From NCBI RefSeq assembly GCF_002811985.1, contig NZ_NPDU01000051.1:1-32475 (forward strand): 32,475 bases of DNA, given 5' to 3'. The stretch comes from Leptospira adleri. GTDB lineage: Bacteria > Spirochaetota > Leptospiria > Leptospirales > Leptospiraceae. The position numbers were made by a program, and so were the translations under genes. The stretch's first letter is position 1; each line of letters begins with the position of its first letter. The notes beneath the pieces are model-generated. The model was not told the DNA's origin. It was given only the letters and a program-made list of their open reading frames with translations, and made no database searches. Below are positions 30,550-32,475 of the stretch, one piece after another.

Positions 30550-32181
30550 CTACTTTAGATAAATTGCAACTACTCCCGACCTCGGAACGGAACCTCCTCC
30601 GTGCGGCCAGTGGCTCGTAGGATTCTGATAGTCCTTCGTGGTTTCACCGGGATGCTGCACCGAAACGAACAATTCCTTCTCATCGGGGGTGAACCAAAGC
30701 CCGGTGAGTTCTGCGCCGATCGGAGCCGAAGCGAATTGAAACGCCTTCCCCGAGTCCGGCCCTGCGGTCGGAATCACGAACATTCCGTTGTTGCCGAACT
30801 TCTTATATACCGAAAGATTGAGACTTTTTTGCGAGACGTCGGTCACCATCCAGAGGTTTCCCTGTTTGTCAAAAGCGAGATTGTCCGGCGCTGCAAATCC
30901 GGAAGCCCGCCCGCCTGCGGCAAAAACTTCGAAATCGAATTCTAAACCGGCGTGGTTTCCTGATTTTTCCTGAATCCTTACGATCTGACCGAAAAGATTT
31001 CCGTGAGAATCGTTATTTGTCATCGCGATAAAAACGGTTCCGTCGATCGGATGAATTTCTATGTCCTCGGGTCGATCCATCGGAGTCGCTCCGCAGATCC
31101 TGGCCGCGTCCCTGCAATACACTAGGACGTCAGCTTGAGAGGAGAATCTCGCTTTACCGTTTTCTAATTTAGAATTTCTTAATAATTCGTTCGTCTCCAG
31201 GTCCAATGGAATCCAGGTTCCTTTCTCGAAATTGGCCGCGTATAGGATCCCTTCCTCTAAAAGACTGGAATTTCCCGCACCCAAAGACGGATCATAAGAA
31301 TTCTTCGAAATGAACTTATATACGAATTGATCCTTTGCGTCGTCGCCCATGTAGACCACCAGCTTGCCGTCCGGCGATAACACCAGTGCCGCGTTCTCAT
31401 GCGAGAATCTGCCGAGCGCGGTGTGTTTCACGGGAGTCGACTTCGGATCAAACGGATCGACTTCGATCACCCAGCCGTAGTGGGTTTCGTTCGGAAGTTT
31501 ACAGGGTTCGATCACCCATTCCACGTTCTCCTCGCAGGAAAGAATCGTATTCCAAAACGTAGTCCCCCCGGCGCAGTTGGCGAAGGTTCCGAAAACACGA
31601 TTCGTATTTCCGATCGCCTGGCTTCCCGCCGCCGGACCCGTCATACGAAACTCGGTGAGGCCGTTGATTCTTCTTCCGTATTTCGAATCGGGAGACATCT
31701 TCCATTCTCCATTCTCCTTGGATAATCTCAGAACGGAGCCGCCTAACGCGTAAAGATATTGTTCTATCTGTTTATCGGTTCTCAGATTCGGACCTTGTTT
31801 CTGACTATCGTAGCCGTTTACGTAATATTCCAAAACTCCGAGAGTCTCGTGGTTGTTCCAGAGAAGTCCGTTGTCCTTCTTACCGTTGAAAGGAAGATAA
31901 CAATTGAAGTCGGAATTAAAACCGAACGTATCCCCTTGCGGATTGATACGATCTCCGAAGAGTGCGATCGTTCCGTATCGATATCCTTCGGGAAGAATCA
32001 AAGAATCCCGCTCGCTCGCGGAGATCGGTTGAAACTTCGGAAACGAATTTTTCACCGTTGGAATGGAAGGTTTATGATGAGTGCGTTTGCCGGAACCGAA
32101 AAGGCCGCCGGATTTTGCGAGAGCAAGCGCTCCGATGCCCTTCCCTAAGTATTCTAAAAACTGGGATCGAGTCAGTGTCAT
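30550..32181 (-). CDS. PhoX-family (DUF839) phosphatase-like exported protein
   Basis: The 543-residue protein shows the PhoX beta-propeller motifs: WNNHE (108-112), NCAGGTTFWNTILSCEE (202-218), GRFSHENA (257-264), YMGDD (277-281) and RPEDIE (about 370). In characterised PhoX alkaline phosphatases these supply Ca/Fe ligands and the metal-bridging cysteine, here C216. The enzyme releases phosphate from organic phosphate esters outside the cytoplasm. The N-terminus TRSQFLEYLGKGIGALALA resembles a Tat signal but has a single arginine rather than the usual pair. It converges on the STAS gene with seven bases between stops. No Pho-box-like repeat is obvious upstream. Confidence 0.87.
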   Translation of the reverse strand: MTLTRSQFLEYLGKGIGALALAKSGGLFGSGKRTHHKPSIPTVKNSFPKFQPISASERDSLILPEGYRYGTIALFGDRINPQGDTFGFNSDFNCYLPFNGKKDNGLLWNNHETLGVLEYYVNGYDSQKQGPNLRTDKQIEQYLYALGGSVLRLSKENGEWKMSPDSKYGRRINGLTEFRMTGPAAGSQAIGNTNRVFGTFANCAGGTTFWNTILSCEENVEWVIEPCKLPNETHYGWVIEVDPFDPKSTPVKHTALGRFSHENAALVLSPDGKLVVYMGDDAKDQFVYKFISKNSYDPSLGAGNSSLLEEGILYAANFEKGTWIPLDLETNELLRNSKLENGKARFSSQADVLVYCRDAARICGATPMDRPEDIEIHPIDGTVFIAMTNNDSHGNLFGQIVRIQEKSGNHAGLEFDFEVFAAGGRASGFAAPDNLAFDKQGNLWMVTDVSQKSLNLSVYKKFGNNGMFVIPTAGPDSGKAFQFASAPIGAELTGLWFTPDEKELFVSVQHPGETTKDYQNPTSHWPHGGGSVPRSGVVAIYLK

Positions 32182-32307
32182 ACGTCTAAGTTTTCGGAAT
32201 CTGAAACGATCGCCATCCTGAATTTCTCGATCTCTTCCTATTTTATCTGGTTGTAATAATCCGAAGCCGTTGAAAACTATCTGACAGAACTTGATTCTTT
32301 TCCTTCC

Positions 32308-32475
32308 ATGAATTCATCTTCCTTTTCAACTCCGTTTTATAAGATTCTTTTCATACTCGGGTTGGGCTCGATTCTGTTTTTTCTTCCTTTCTATCTCGTC
32401 GTCTCCGGCGAGAACAAACACCTCGATCAAGTCTATCAAAGCCTAAGAGAACCCGGCTCGACCGTTTTCGGAACG
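32308..32475 (+). CDS. Start of an unidentified membrane-anchored protein, cut by the window edge
   Basis: ATG 32308 opens 56 codons to the window end without a stop. The N-terminus ([23 protein letters not shown], about 10-32) is a signal anchor, and the next residues ([16 protein letters not shown]) begin a soluble domain. No strong ribosome-binding site is visible. Too little is present to name the family. It diverges from the PhoX gene across 126 bases. Confidence 0.55.
   Translation, partial: MNSSSFSTPFYKILFILGLGSILFFLPFYLVVSGENKHLDQVYQSLREPGSTVFGT

Overview
The window most likely comes from a Leptospira chromosome (inference). Three things point that way: a DUF1564 protein, which I know only from leptospires; short intergenic palindromes with a GGAACTCC-type core; and a mid-40s G+C impression with the usual leptospiral mix of B12-dependent acyl-CoA mutase, desaturase and partner-switching regulators. 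I see no rRNA, tRNA, CRISPR array or intact insertion sequence.

Layout. Bases 1-5344 (minus) hold most of a giant secreted SpvB / FG-GAP / RHS-repeat protein that runs off the left edge. Its frame breaks at a run of ten T. Bases 5345-12588 look like an accessory block. Intact regulatory or stress genes sit between AT-rich stretches with decayed genes: an ArsR-type regulator with an AHSA1/SRPBCC protein (6257-7107), a four-gene minus operon DoxX - nitronate monooxygenase-like - TetR - DUF2798 (10701 to 8227), and a separate YceI gene. The promoters of the operon and of yceI carry the same palindrome in the same place, so the TetR protein probably controls both. Decayed reading frames lie at 5684-6205, 7400-8132 and 11943-12529.

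From 12589 gene density becomes normal. A methyltransferase and a polytopic membrane protein overlap as a minus pair. They diverge from a B12-dependent acyl-CoA mutase (MeaA/Ecm type) and its MeaB GTPase chaperone. Next come an exported transglutaminase-like protein, a DUF1564 protein, a secreted caspase-fold protein with C-terminal ankyrin repeats, an F420-dependent-NADP-reductase-like Rossmann protein, a small exported protein and a fatty-acid desaturase.

Bases 25048-30542 form a signalling neighbourhood. An RsbW-like ATPase and a small partner (minus) diverge from a membrane PP2C phosphatase with TPR repeats, an NAD-kinase-like protein and a STAS antagonist (plus). This is a complete partner-switching set without an obvious sigma factor. 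A PhoX-family protein (minus) and the start of an unidentified membrane-anchored protein (plus) end the window.

The items most worth following up are the T10 tract in the giant RHS gene, the secreted caspase-ankyrin protein, the TetR regulon with matched operators, and the NAD-kinase-like gene built into the partner-switching cluster.
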